52,559 nucleotides of DNA from Microbacteriaceae bacterium PS02333 (GCA_029959665.1 JASCOI010000011.1:1-52559), one strand, 5' to 3'. Positions 1 through 9,158 are shown, counted from the first letter of the stretch. Made by a program: numbers and translations. The notes: generated by a model from the letters alone, not told the origin.

Positions 1-80
1 GGGGGGGGCCCCCCCTCCCGGGGGCCCCCCCCCCCCCCCGGCGGGGCGGCGGGGCCCCGGGGCCCCGGGGCCCCCCCGTC
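1..80. other. G/C homopolymer edge sequence
   Basis: The first 80 bases are almost only runs of G and C with no coding sense and nothing like the statistics of the rest of the window. It looks like contig-edge or low-quality sequence rather than a biological element. A similar run of ten Gs lies near the other end (52526-52535). Confidence 0.7.
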
Positions 81-97
81 CGCGTGGTGTTGTGTCG

Positions 98-775
98 CTA
101 GTCGGCGAGGATCTGCAGGAGGTCCTTGCGGAGCTGGTCGACCTTGGCGGCTGCCGCCTTGGTCTGCTCCTCCGTCGCGCTGGTGCGGTACATGTGCAGC
201 ACGCCCATCGTCTTGCGGAGCGACTCGAAGAACTCGCGCTGTGCGTCCGGGACACCGGGCGTGGAGTCCCACGCCGCGGCGATCTCGTCGGCCTTCGTCT
301 CTGCCTCGGCCTTGCCGGCATCGGTGAGCTCGAAGAGCGTCTTGCGGCCGTCGCCCGTCGAGACGACGAGGTCCTCGTCGACGAGCTGCTGGAGCGTCGG
401 GTAGACCGAGCCGGGGCTCGGCTTCCAGGCGCCGCCGGTGCGCTCGGCGATCGTCTTGATGATCGCGTAGCCGTTCTGCGGGCCCTCGGCCAGCAGGCCG
501 AGGATCGCGAGGCGGACGTCGCCGCGGCGACGACGCTCACGGCCGAAGCCGGGGCCGCCGAAGCCCATCCCGGGACCCATGCCGGGGCCGAAGCCCATGC
601 CGGGACCGAAACCGCCACGGCCGAAGCCGCCGCGTCCACCGTGGTCACCGCGGTCGCGGCCGGGGAAGCCGGCGCCGTGGTGCTGCCGCGCGCCGCCGAA
701 GCGGGGGCCGCGCGGACCGAAGCCGCGCTGCTGGCGGCCGTTGTCGTTGTTCTCGTAGTCATCCATGGTGCGCAT
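98..775 (-). CDS. PadR-family transcriptional regulator
   Basis: This encodes a 225-residue PadR-type repressor. The C-terminal half (about residues 82-225) has the winged-helix signature beginning VRLAILGLLAEGPQNGYAII, the wing motif SPGSVYPTLQQL, and a helical dimerisation tail. The first 80 residues are low complexity, rich in Gly, Arg, Phe and Met with GFGPGM-type repeats; this is seen in some actinobacterial PadR proteins and is probably disordered. The start at 775 is chosen because AGGAAGGAGT lies 5-7 nt upstream; a second ATG three codons in (766) is less well placed. The gene stands alone and divergent from lhr. Its promoter carries an inverted repeat between -35 and -10, which suggests autorepression. 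The effector is unknown. Confidence 0.9.
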   Translation of the reverse strand: MRTMDDYENNDNGRQQRGFGPRGPRFGGARQHHGAGFPGRDRGDHGGRGGFGRGGFGPGMGFGPGMGPGMGFGGPGFGRERRRRGDVRLAILGLLAEGPQNGYAIIKTIAERTGGAWKPSPGSVYPTLQQLVDEDLVVSTGDGRKTLFELTDAGKAEAETKADEIAAAWDSTPGVPDAQREFFESLRKTMGVLHMYRTSATEEQTKAAAAKVDQLRKDLLQILAD

Positions 776-849
776 GAGTGACTCCTTCCTGGTTCTGTTC
801 GAAGTCGTCTCGCGATTCCGAACTGTTCCGTTCGTATCGCGATGTGTTA

Positions 850-879
850 ACGATAGATCGGTAACTATCGCTCTGTCAA
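850..879 (-). promoter_or_regulatory. padR promoter with overlapping operator
   Basis: On the minus strand a consensus -35 TTGACA (874-879) is followed, after 18 bp, by TATCGT (850-855) as a -10. The inverted repeat CGATAG-N8-CTATCG (851-856 and 865-870) fills the spacer and overlaps the -10. A further palindrome ATCGCGAT lies at 836-843. A symmetrical site in this position is what an autorepressing PadR protein would use. The assignment is inferred from layout only. Confidence 0.65.
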
Positions 880-934
880 GCACGTCTTCTCGTTGGGTCG
901 GTTGTCGGGGGTCGCGGGCAGGATGGGACGGACC

Positions 935-3900
935 ATGACGGACGTGCTCGAGCGCTTCTCCCCCGCTACCGCGGAGTGGTTCCGTGGCGCGTTCTCCGCT
1001 CCGACCGCGGCGCAGTCCGGCGCGTGGGACGCGATCTCGACCGGACGGCACGCGCTCGTGGTGGCGCCGACCGGGTCCGGCAAGACGCTGGCGTCCTTCC
1101 TGTGGTCGATCGACCGACTGATCAGCTCGACGGAGCACCCGCCGGCCAAGCAGCGCACGCGGGTGCTCTACGTCTCCCCGCTGAAGGCCCTGGGTGTCGA
1201 CGTCGAGCGGAACCTCCGCAGTCCGCTGGTCGGCATCACGCAGACCGCTCGTCGCCTCGGGCTCGAACCGCCGGACGTCACGGTGGGTGTGCGGAGCGGG
1301 GACACCCCGTCGTCCGATCGGCAGAAGCTCCTGCGGCAGCCGCCGGACATCCTCATCACGACGCCCGAGTCGCTGTACCTGATGCTGACGTCCCAGGCGC
1401 GCGAGACCCTGGTCAACGTCGACACGGTCATCGTCGACGAGGTCCACGCCGTCGCCTCCAGCAAGCGCGGGGCGCACCTCGCGGTGTCCCTCGAGCGGCT
1501 GGACGACCTGCTCGACAAGCCCGTGCAGCGGATCGGCCTGTCCGCCACGGTGCGCCCGGCGGAAGAGGTCGCGCGGTTCCTCGGCGGACGGGCTCCGGTG
1601 GAGATCATCGCGCCGCCCGCGCAGAAGACGTTCGACCTGCGGGTGGTCGTGCCCGTCGACGACATGTCCGAGCTCGGGGCGCCGCCGGTCGGTGCCGACG
1701 CGTCGGACGCCCCGACGAACGGGTCGATCTGGCCGCACGTCGAAGAACGCGTGGTCGACCTGATCGAGGAACACCGGTCGACGATCGTGTTCGCGAACTC
1801 CCGGCGGCTCGCCGAGCGGTTGACCGCGCGGCTCAACGAGATCCACGAGGAACGGGTGCTCGGTGCATCCACTGACGACGCGGCGCTCGTGGCCGCGGGG
1901 GCTCCTCGGACACAGTCGCCGGCCCGCGCCTCGGCGCACGCGCCGGTCGCGCAGCCGAAGCGTCCGCCGGCAGAGGTGATCGGAGCGTCGGGCCAGACCG
2001 CCGGCTCCGATGCGTCGATCCCCGCGCTCGCCCGCGCGCACCACGGCTCCGTGTCGAAGGACCAGCGCGCCATCATCGAGGACGACCTGAAGTCCGGACG
2101 GCTCCGGTGCGTAGTCGCCACCAGCTCGCTCGAGCTCGGCATCGACATGGGCGAGGTCGACCTCGTCGTGCAGGTCGAGGCACCGCCGTCGGTCGCGAGC
2201 GGGCTGCAGCGCGTCGGTCGAGCCGGGCACCAGGTGGGCGAGATCTCTCGAGGGGTGCTGTTCCCGAAGCACCGTGCGGACCTCGTGCACAGCGCGGTCA
2301 CGGTCGAGCGCATGGTGTCGGGGCAGATCGAGTCGATCTCCGTGCCCGCGAACCCGCTCGACGTCCTCGCGCAGCACACCGTCGCCGCCGGGTCCGTCGA
2401 CACCCTCGACGTCGAGCACTGGTTCGAGCTCGTCCGGCGGAGCGCTCCGTTCAGCGGGCTGCCGCGCTCGGCGTTCGAAGCCACGCTCGACCTCATCACC
2501 GGGCGCTACCCGAGCGACGAGTTCGCCGAGCTCCGCCCGCGCCTGGTGTGGGACCGGGTGCACGGCACGCTGACCGGTCGGCCTGGTGCCCAGCGACTCG
2601 CGGTGACGAGCGGCGGCACCATCCCGGACCGCGGCATGTTCGGCGTCTTCATGGTCGGGGAGCGGGCGTCCCGCGTCGGCGAGCTCGACGAGGAGATGGT
2701 CTACGAGTCCCGCGTCGGGGACGTCTTCGCGCTCGGGGCCACGAGCTGGCGGATCGAGGAGATCACCCACGACCGGGTGATCGTCAGCCCGGCGTTCGGG
2801 CAGCCGGGGCGGGTCCCGTTCTGGAAAGGCGACGGCATCGGCCGACCAGCCGAGCTCGGACGGGCGACTGGCGCCTTCATCCGAGAGGTCGAGGGCGCCT
2901 CCGACGCCGACGCCCGCGCCCGCGTCGCCGCCGGTGGGCTCGACGAGCGCGCGATCACCAACCTGTTGACGTTCCTCCGCGAACAGCGCGAGACCACCGG
3001 GCACGTCCCGAACGACACGACGCTCGTCGTCGAGCGGTTCCGCGACGAACTCGGCGACTGGCGGCTCATCCTGCACTCTCCGTACGGCATGCAGGTGCAC
3101 GCCCCGTGGGCCCTCGCGGTGGCTGCGCGGCTCCGGGAACGCCACGGCATCGACGGCGACGCGATGGCGGCGGACGACGGCATCGTCGTGCGGATCCCCG
3201 AGACCGACGCCGAGCCGCCAGGAGCCGACCTGTTCGTCTTCGAGCGCGACGACCTCGAAGCGCTCGTCACCGAAGAGGTCGGCGGGTCCGCGCTGTTCGC
3301 CGCACGCTTCCGCGAGTGCGCCGCGCGTGCACTCCTGCTCCCCCGGCGCAATCCGGGGCAACGTTCTCCGTTGTGGCAGCAGCGGCAGCGGGCGTCGCAG
3401 CTGCTCGAGGTCGCCCAGAAGTACCCGACGTTCCCGATCGTCCTCGAGACCGTGCGCGAAGTGCTGCAGGACGTCTACGACGTGCCGTCCCTGCTCGGCA
3501 TCGCGGACGAGATCGCCCGGCGGAAGATCCGCCTGGTCGAGAGCGAGACCGAGCAGCCGTCGCCGTTCGCCCGTTCGCTGCTGTTCGGGTACGTCGCTGC
3601 CTTCATGTACGAGGGCGACACCCCGCTCGCCGAGCGTCGCGCGGCGGCCCTGTCGCTCGACTCGACACTCCTCGGGGAGCTGCTCGGGCGGGCCGAGCTC
3701 CGCGAGCTCCTCGACCCGGCCGTGATCGCCTCCACCGAGCAGGACCTGCAGCGGCTCTCGCCGGACCGGCGGGCACGCGACGCCGAGGGGCTCGTCGACG
3801 TCCTCCGCCTCGTGGGCGCACTCGACCTCGACGAGGCCGTCGACCGGAGCTGGGTGGCTTCCTCGGACGACCGCGACGCGGCTCGGGCGACCGTGCGGAC

Positions 3901-5620
3901 GACGCTCGAATCGCTCGAGCGCGACCGCCGCGTGCTGTCGTTCTCGCACGCAGGCGCCACGCGCTGGGCCGTCATCGAGGACGCCGCCCGGCTCCGCGAC
4001 GCCCTCGGCGTTCCGCTGCCCATCGGTGTCCCCACCGCGTTCATCGAGCCCGTGGCCGATCCCCTCGGTGACCTCGTCGGCCGGTACGCCCGGTCGCACG
4101 GCCCCTTCGCCGCGCAGGACGCCGCCACGCGGCTCGGGCTCGGCGTCGCCGTCGTGCAGGACACCCTGCGTCGGCTCGTCGCGGACCGGCGCCTGGTCGA
4201 GGGCGAGTTCCGCCCGGACCGTCAGGGGGCCGAGTGGTGCGACGCCGAGGTCCTGCGGCGCATCCGCACGCGGTCGCTCGCGGCGCTCCGGCACGAGGTC
4301 GAACCGGTCTCCCCGGACACCCTCGGCCGGTTCCTGCCCGCGTGGCAGCACGTCCAGACACCGGGCGTCCGCGGGGGCCTGCGCGGGATCGACGGGGTGC
4401 TGCAGGTCGTCGACCAGCTCGCCGGCGTCGCCCTGCCCGCGAGCGCCTGGGAGTCCCTGGTGCTCCCCGCACGTGTGTCCGACTACGCCCCGAGCATGCT
4501 CGACGAGCTCACCGCCACGGGAGAAGTCCTGTGGTCCGGTGGCGGAACCCTGCCCGGGAACGACGGCTGGGTCCGCCTCCACCTCGCCGACAGCGCGCCG
4601 ACGACCCTGGCCGAGCCGGCGGGTGACGAGACCACCGAGCTCCAGCGCGACGTGCTCGGCGCCCTCGCCGGCGGTGGCGCGTACTTCTTCCGGCAGCTCG
4701 GGCAAGCCGTCGGCAGCACCGACGACCAAGCACTCACGACCGCGCTGTGGGACCTCGTGTGGGCCGGGCAGATCACGAACGACACGTTCGCCCCGCTCCG
4801 CGCGATGCTCGGCGGCAAGGCCCGGTCGAGTGCTGCACCGCGGACCCGGGCGTACCGCGGGCGGCGGCGTCCGACGATGCCGTCGCAGTCCGGGCCGCCG
4901 AGTGTCGGCGGGCGCTGGTCGCTCCTGCCCCTGGCCGAGGCGGACGCGACCGTGCGGGCAGCGGCGACCGCCGAGCAGCTGCTCGAACGGTACGGCGTCG
5001 TGACCCGCGGTGCCGTGCAGGTCGAGGGCGTTCGCGGCGGGTTCGCCGGCGTGTACCGGGTGCTCTCGCGCTTCGAGGAGTCCGGGCGGGCACGGCGCGG
5101 GTACTTCATCGAGGGGCTCGGGGCAGCGCAGTTCGCGACGAGCCCGACCGTCGACCGGCTCCGCACGTTCGCCAGGGACCTCGACGACGAGGAACGCGCG
5201 AACCCGGACCGCGCACGGACGGCCCTGGTGCTGGCAGCCACGGACCCCGCGAACCCGTACGGTGCGGCGCTGCCGTGGCCGACCGACGCCGATCCCGACG
5301 ACGGATCCGGCGCGACGACGGCAGAACCGAAGTCCCGCGGGCACCGCCCCGGTCGCAAGGCGGGTGCGCTCGTCGTGCTCATCGACGGGGAACTCGCGGT
5401 CTACGTCGAGCGCGGCGGCAAGTCCGTGCTGACCTTCACCGAGGACCCGGCCGACCTCGCCGCAGCGGCCACGTCCGTCGCAGGCGCGGTGCGGAGCGGC
5501 CTCGGAAAGCTCTCCGTGGAGCGGGTCGACGGCGTCTTCGTGCGCGAGTCCCCGCTCGGCGAGGCACTCCGCGCCGCGGGCTTCACGGCGACGCCGCAGG
5601 GGGTCCGGCTCCGTGCCTGA
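935..5620 (+). CDS. lhr: Lhr-type large ATP-dependent DNA helicase
   Basis: This is a 1561-residue superfamily 2 helicase of the Lhr type, a 3'-5' DNA/RNA-DNA translocase linked to repair. Seen in the protein: Walker A APTGSGKT (about residues 44-51), Walker B box DEVH (168-171), motif III LSAT, and motif VI region QRVGRAGH. These are followed by the winged-helix and Lhr-core domains and a long C-terminal extension, as in full-length mycobacterial Lhr (about 1500 residues). A low-complexity Ala/Pro insert lies between the two RecA lobes near residue 320. ATG 935 is chosen because MTDVLERFSP begins the conserved N-terminus; in-frame TTG 893 and ATG 923 would add non-conserved residues. The last 8 bp overlap nei, so the two are likely co-translated as a repair unit. 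Confidence 0.95.
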   Translation: MTDVLERFSPATAEWFRGAFSAPTAAQSGAWDAISTGRHALVVAPTGSGKTLASFLWSIDRLISSTEHPPAKQRTRVLYVSPLKALGVDVERNLRSPLVGITQTARRLGLEPPDVTVGVRSGDTPSSDRQKLLRQPPDILITTPESLYLMLTSQARETLVNVDTVIVDEVHAVASSKRGAHLAVSLERLDDLLDKPVQRIGLSATVRPAEEVARFLGGRAPVEIIAPPAQKTFDLRVVVPVDDMSELGAPPVGADASDAPTNGSIWPHVEERVVDLIEEHRSTIVFANSRRLAERLTARLNEIHEERVLGASTDDAALVAAGAPRTQSPARASAHAPVAQPKRPPAEVIGASGQTAGSDASIPALARAHHGSVSKDQRAIIEDDLKSGRLRCVVATSSLELGIDMGEVDLVVQVEAPPSVASGLQRVGRAGHQVGEISRGVLFPKHRADLVHSAVTVERMVSGQIESISVPANPLDVLAQHTVAAGSVDTLDVEHWFELVRRSAPFSGLPRSAFEATLDLITGRYPSDEFAELRPRLVWDRVHGTLTGRPGAQRLAVTSGGTIPDRGMFGVFMVGERASRVGELDEEMVYESRVGDVFALGATSWRIEEITHDRVIVSPAFGQPGRVPFWKGDGIGRPAELGRATGAFIREVEGASDADARARVAAGGLDERAITNLLTFLREQRETTGHVPNDTTLVVERFRDELGDWRLILHSPYGMQVHAPWALAVAARLRERHGIDGDAMAADDGIVVRIPETDAEPPGADLFVFERDDLEALVTEEVGGSALFAARFRECAARALLLPRRNPGQRSPLWQQRQRASQLLEVAQKYPTFPIVLETVREVLQDVYDVPSLLGIADEIARRKIRLVESETEQPSPFARSLLFGYVAAFMYEGDTPLAERRAAALSLDSTLLGELLGRAELRELLDPAVIASTEQDLQRLSPDRRARDAEGLVDVLRLVGALDLDEAVDRSWVASSDDRDAARATVRTTLESLERDRRVLSFSHAGATRWAVIEDAARLRDALGVPLPIGVPTAFIEPVADPLGDLVGRYARSHGPFAAQDAATRLGLGVAVVQDTLRRLVADRRLVEGEFRPDRQGAEWCDAEVLRRIRTRSLAALRHEVEPVSPDTLGRFLPAWQHVQTPGVRGGLRGIDGVLQVVDQLAGVALPASAWESLVLPARVSDYAPSMLDELTATGEVLWSGGGTLPGNDGWVRLHLADSAPTTLAEPAGDETTELQRDVLGALAGGGAYFFRQLGQAVGSTDDQALTTALWDLVWAGQITNDTFAPLRAMLGGKARSSAAPRTRAYRGRRRPTMPSQSGPPSVGGRWSLLPLAEADATVRAAATAEQLLERYGVVTRGAVQVEGVRGGFAGVYRVLSRFEESGRARRGYFIEGLGAAQFATSPTVDRLRTFARDLDDEERANPDRARTALVLAATDPANPYGAALPWPTDADPDDGSGATTAEPKSRGHRPGRKAGALVVLIDGELAVYVERGGKSVLTFTEDPADLAAAATSVAGAVRSGLGKLSVERVDGVFVRESPLGEALRAAGFTATPQGVRLRA

Positions 5621-6392
5621 GGGTGACACCGTCTTCCGCGCAGCAGGACGCCTGCATGCCGCACTCGCGGGCAAGGTCCTGACGCGCAGCGACTTCCGGG
5701 TGCCGGCATTTGCCACGCTCGACCTCGTCGGGCGCACCGTGGAGGAGGTGATCCCACGCGGGAAGCACATCCTGCACCGCATCGGCGACCTGACCGTGCA
5801 CTCGCACCTCAAGATGGAGGGCCGCTGGGACGTCTACGCCCCCGGAGACCGCTGGCGTCGACCGGCGCACCAGGCCCGGGCGATCCTCGACGCGGAGGAC
5901 GTGTCGACGGTCGGCTTCGCCCTGGGTGTCCTCGAGGTCGTCCCGCGCGAGCAGGAGTCCGAGATCGTCGGGTACCTCGGGCCGGACCTGCTCGGCCCCG
6001 ATTGGGACGCCGGACTCGCCGAGGCGAACCTCACCGCCGATCCCGCACGTCCGGTCGGCCTCGCGCTGCTCGACCAGCGCGTGCTCGCGGGGCTCGGCAA
6101 CGTCTACCGGAACGAGCTCTGCTTCCTCCGCGGGGTCCTGCCGACGCGCCCCGTCGGCGAGGTGCACGACACGGCGCGGATGATCGACCTGGCCCGTCGG
6201 CTCATCGTGATGAACCGCGATCGCAGCGCCCGGGTGACGACGGGCGTCGATCGGCCGGGGTCGCGGTTCTGGGTGTACAACCGTCGCGGCAAGCCCTGTC
6301 TGCGGTGCCGGACGCCGATCCGCGCCGGGGAGCTCGGCGATTCCGAGCTCACCCTGCGCGACACGTACTGGTGCCCGCGCTGCCAGACCTGA
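5613..6392 (+). CDS. nei: Fpg/Nei-family DNA glycosylase (endonuclease VIII)
   Basis: This is a 259-residue bifunctional glycosylase/AP lyase that removes oxidised bases. The GTG start yields the exact catalytic N-terminus MPEGDTV; after Met removal the Pro is the Schiff-base nucleophile and the Glu the acid. A central H2TH region includes the GLGNVYRNELCF motif. The C-terminus has a zinc finger with CxxC pairs (PCLRC ... WCPRC) ending at the last residues. The start lies inside the 3' end of lhr (8-bp overlap in another frame), and lhr-nei is a recurrent actinobacterial pair. The length is normal for the Nei2 subgroup. Confidence 0.95.
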   Translation: MPEGDTVFRAAGRLHAALAGKVLTRSDFRVPAFATLDLVGRTVEEVIPRGKHILHRIGDLTVHSHLKMEGRWDVYAPGDRWRRPAHQARAILDAEDVSTVGFALGVLEVVPREQESEIVGYLGPDLLGPDWDAGLAEANLTADPARPVGLALLDQRVLAGLGNVYRNELCFLRGVLPTRPVGEVHDTARMIDLARRLIVMNRDRSARVTTGVDRPGSRFWVYNRRGKPCLRCRTPIRAGELGDSELTLRDTYWCPRCQT

Positions 6393-6490
6393 GCGGGGCG
6401 CAGCGACGCTGTCGCTCGTTGCAGACGCAACGATACGGATGGCCCGCACCGGGACCTGGGCGCGCCCGGCGCCGGACGGGCGGCGCGGGG

Positions 6491-6518
6491 CCGGACGCGA
6501 GCCGAGCCTCCCGGCCGG
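6491..6518. repeat. Dispersed GAGCCTCCxGGCC repeat, full copy 1
   Basis: This copy fits CCGGACGC-NN-GCCGAGCCTCC-N-GGCCGG and lies in the gap between nei and the aldo/keto reductase. A partial echo (GACGCGAGCCGGGCGGACGC) follows directly and runs up to the reductase stop codon. Related copies occur near 9.7, 11.8, 19.4, 20.5, 30.9 and 44.5 kb. Confidence 0.75.
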
Positions 6519-6543
6519 CAGACGCGAGCCGGGCGGACGCGAG

Positions 6544-7581
6544 TCAGGCGGACGCGGAGCGGTCTCCGAGCGAGCGGCGGCGGAGGGTCGGCTGCAGGAG
6601 GGCCGGCGGGTTGTACTGCTGGTCGAGGCGCCCGACGTCGGTCCCCGGCGGGACGATCGCGTCGATGCGGTCGAGGACCTCGTCCGAGAGCACCACGTCG
6701 GCACCGGCGAGCAGGTCCTCGAGCTGCTCCATCGACCGGGGGCCGATGAGCGCACTCGTCACGCCCGGGTGCGCGATCGCGAACGCCATCGCGAGGTGGG
6801 TCATCGGGATGCCGGTTTCCTCGGACAGGGCGACGACCTGCTCGACGGCGTCGATGCGTCGTTCGTCCTGGTTGTGCCGGAACATCCCGACGCGCGCGAG
6901 GTCGCTCTCCTGGCCCTTCCGGAAGCGGCCGGTGAGCATGCCTCCGGCGAGCGGACTCCAGACCAGGGTGCCCATGCCGTAGCGCTCGGCGGTGGGGAGG
7001 ACCTCGCGCTCGATGCCTCGGTTGAGGATCGAGTACGTGGGCTGCTCGGTCCGGAAGCGCTCGAGACCGCGACGCTCGGACGTCCACTGCGCCTCGACCT
7101 GCATCGACGCGGGGAAGTCGGAACTGCCGATCGCGCGGACCTTGCCGCTGCGGACCAGGTCGGTCAGGGCGGACAGCGTCTCCTCGATGTCCACCGTGTC
7201 GTCCGGGCGGTGCGCCTGGTAGAGGTCGATGTGGTCGGTCTGCAGACGGCGCAGCGAGTCCTCGACGGCGCGCATGATCCACCGGCGGGAGTTGCCGCGG
7301 CGGTTCGGGTCCTCGCCCATCGGACCGTGGAACTTCGTGGCGAGGACGACGTCGTCGCGGCGGCCCTTGAGCGCCTTGCCGACGAGTTCCTCGGAGCCGC
7401 CCTGTGAGTAGCGGTCGGCCGTGTCGATGATGTTGATCCCGGCGTCGAGCGCACGGTGGACGATGCGGATGGAGTCTTGCTCGTCGCCGTTGCCGATCCG
7501 GCCGTCGGTGCCGAGCATCATCGCGCCGAGCGCGAAGGGGCTGACCTGGATCCCGGTCTTGCCGAGGGTGCGGTACTGCAT
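6544..7581 (-). CDS. Aldo/keto reductase
   Basis: This is a 345-residue NADPH-dependent oxidoreductase of the aldo/keto reductase superfamily, a cytoplasmic TIM barrel. The catalytic set is visible: Asp and Tyr in DTADRYSQG, Lys in ATKFHG and His in YQAHRPDD. The C-terminal half carries the cofactor-binding stretch with SALIGPRS. The start at 7581 has the strong ribosome site AGGAGGAACC just upstream. The gene is divergent from a TetR regulator, with palindromes in the 117-bp gap, so TetR control is likely. The substrate cannot be read from sequence. The C-terminus ends next to a dispersed repeat copy, which may have altered the last few residues. Confidence 0.92.
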   Translation of the reverse strand: MQYRTLGKTGIQVSPFALGAMMLGTDGRIGNGDEQDSIRIVHRALDAGINIIDTADRYSQGGSEELVGKALKGRRDDVVLATKFHGPMGEDPNRRGNSRRWIMRAVEDSLRRLQTDHIDLYQAHRPDDTVDIEETLSALTDLVRSGKVRAIGSSDFPASMQVEAQWTSERRGLERFRTEQPTYSILNRGIEREVLPTAERYGMGTLVWSPLAGGMLTGRFRKGQESDLARVGMFRHNQDERRIDAVEQVVALSEETGIPMTHLAMAFAIAHPGVTSALIGPRSMEQLEDLLAGADVVLSDEVLDRIDAIVPPGTDVGRLDQQYNPPALLQPTLRRRSLGDRSASA

Positions 7582-7644
7582 GGTTCCTCCTGTCGATGGC
7601 GTCCCGTGCATCCGTGCCGTATCGTGGGTCGAACTGGAACGCTC

Positions 7645-7673
7645 TTCCGGAACTATACGGAACGGCTTTCCGT
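7645..7673. promoter_or_regulatory. Candidate TetR operator
   Basis: The gap between the reductase and tetR contains TTCCGGAA (7645-7652) and the 17-bp palindrome ACGGAA-N5-TTCCGT (7657-7673); the half-site CGGAAC also occurs as a direct repeat. The position between divergent starts suits the neighbouring TetR repressor. No binding data exist in the sequence itself. Confidence 0.5.
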
Positions 7674-7698
7674 TTATGCAAGCAGCAAGGAGAACTCT

Positions 7699-8244
7699 GT
7701 GCGCGCCGATGCCCGACGCAACCTCGACGCGTTGACCGACGCCGCGAAGGCCGTCTTCGCGACGGACGGGGTCGACGCGCCCGCGAAGGTCATCGCCGAT
7801 CGTGCTGGAGTCGGCGTCGGCACGCTCTACCGGCACTTCCCGCAGCGTTCCGACCTGGTCGTCGCCGTGTTCCAGCGCGCGGTCGACGCCTGCGCGGACG
7901 CCGCCCCGACGCTCGCGGCCGAGTACGCACCGGACGAGGCACTCGCCCGGTGGCTCCAGCGGTTCACCGAGTTCGTCGCGACGAAGCGTGGGCTCGCTTC
8001 GGCGCTGCACTCCGGAGATCCTGCCTTCGAGGCCCTGCCGGACTACTTCCTCGGGCGACTCGGCGACGCGCTCACCGGGCTGCTCGACGCCGCCGCGGCG
8101 GCCGGCACGATCCGCGCCGACGTCGACGCACGCCAGCTCCTGCACGCCGTCGCGAACCTCTGCCACGGGGCACCGACGCCGGAACAGAGCCAGCTGATGG
8201 TCGGACTCCTGGTGGACGGACTGCGTTACCGCGCGACCGTCTGA
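7699..8244 (+). CDS. TetR/AcrR-family transcriptional regulator
   Basis: This is a 181-residue repressor. The N-terminal helix-turn-helix is clear: a helix ending AAKAVFATDG, then AKVIADRAGVGVGTLYRHFPQRSDL. The remaining helices form the ligand and dimer domain, of the TetR C-terminal type that follows the YRHFP signature. GTG 7699 is chosen because AAGGAGA lies 6 nt upstream (7687-7693) and the conserved RADARRNLDAL follows directly. The gene is divergent from an aldo/keto reductase and probably regulates it and itself. Its 3' end overlaps the convergent lysG by 19 bp. Confidence 0.92.
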   Translation: MRADARRNLDALTDAAKAVFATDGVDAPAKVIADRAGVGVGTLYRHFPQRSDLVVAVFQRAVDACADAAPTLAAEYAPDEALARWLQRFTEFVATKRGLASALHSGDPAFEALPDYFLGRLGDALTGLLDAAAAAGTIRADVDARQLLHAVANLCHGAPTPEQSQLMVGLLVDGLRYRATV

Positions 8245-9158
8245 CGACCGTGCAGGCGTGACGCGGCCGTCGAGCGCACGGCGTCGGTGACCCGGTCGAG
8301 CAGGGGCGACGCCAGGTTCCACCGCTGCCACCACAGCGCGACGTCCGCCCGGCGCCCCGGTGTGAGCTCCACGAGGGCCCCTCGCGCGAGGGCGTCGAGA
8401 CACTGGGCCTCCGGCAGCAGCCCCCATCCGAAGCCGAGCGTCACGGCTCGTGCGAAGTCCGCCGAGGTCGGCACGAAGTGTCGCGGTGCCCGGGGCGCGT
8501 GGCCGACGACGCGGCGCAGGAAGCCCTGCTGCAGGTCGTCGTCGTGGTCGTAGTCGACGAGCGGGACACGATCGAGCCGCTGCAGCATCCGCCGTTCGGT
8601 GTCCGCGCCGTCGAGGTACCTCGTGACGAAGTCGGGCGATGCCACGGCGCGATAGCGATCGATCCCGAGCAGGACCGACGAGCATCCCTGGACGGGCTCG
8701 GCCTCCGCCGTGACCGCGGCCATCACCGTGCCGGCTCGCAGCAGTTCGGCCGTGCGGTCCTGGTCCTCCCGGTGCAGGTCGAACACGACCTCGGTGTCCG
8801 CGCGGACCAGGGCGAGGGCGTCGAGGAACCACGTGCCGAGGGAGTCGGCGTTGACCGCGAGCGGGATCGACGGGATCCCGTCGGCGTCGGTATCGCCGCC
8901 AGCGCCGAGGGAGCGGGCGGTCTCCTCGTCGAGCAGCCGGACCTGTCTCGCGTGGCGGAGCACCACGGCGCCGTCCGCGGTGGGGACGATCGGCGTCGTG
9001 CGCTGTACCAGCACCCGGCCGACGAGCTGCTCCATCGCCTTGATCCGCTGCGACACCGCGGAGGGTGTGATCGCCAGCGCTCGAGCGGCTGCGTCGAAGG
9101 TCCCCAGGTCGACCGCGGCGAGCAGCGTCTCGAGGTGGTCGCGGTGAAAGCGCAGCAT
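8226..9158 (-). CDS. lysG: LysR-family regulator, ArgP/LysG type
   Basis: This is a 310-residue LysR-type regulator of the ArgP/LysG (IciA) branch. It opens with FHRDHLETLLAAVDLGTFDAAARALAITPSAVSQRI, the typical HTH at about residues 17-36, followed by the RVLVQRTTPIVPTADG linker and a periplasmic-binding-protein-like effector domain. In Corynebacterium, LysG senses Lys, Arg or His and activates the divergent exporter gene lysE. Here the same arrangement is present, with lysE starting 68 bp away on the other strand. The stop TAA lies within the 3' end of tetR. Confidence 0.92.
   Translation of the reverse strand: MLRFHRDHLETLLAAVDLGTFDAAARALAITPSAVSQRIKAMEQLVGRVLVQRTTPIVPTADGAVVLRHARQVRLLDEETARSLGAGGDTDADGIPSIPLAVNADSLGTWFLDALALVRADTEVVFDLHREDQDRTAELLRAGTVMAAVTAEAEPVQGCSSVLLGIDRYRAVASPDFVTRYLDGADTERRMLQRLDRVPLVDYDHDDDLQQGFLRRVVGHAPRAPRHFVPTSADFARAVTLGFGWGLLPEAQCLDALARGALVELTPGRRADVALWWQRWNLASPLLDRVTDAVRSTAASRLHGRQTVAR

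Noticed and set aside
98..5812. A 1904-codon minus-strand open frame across lhr and nei
   Set aside because: Only its last 225 codons (the PadR gene) look like protein. The rest is Arg/Asp/Glu/Gly-rich antisense of lhr, a common effect of GC-rich third positions.
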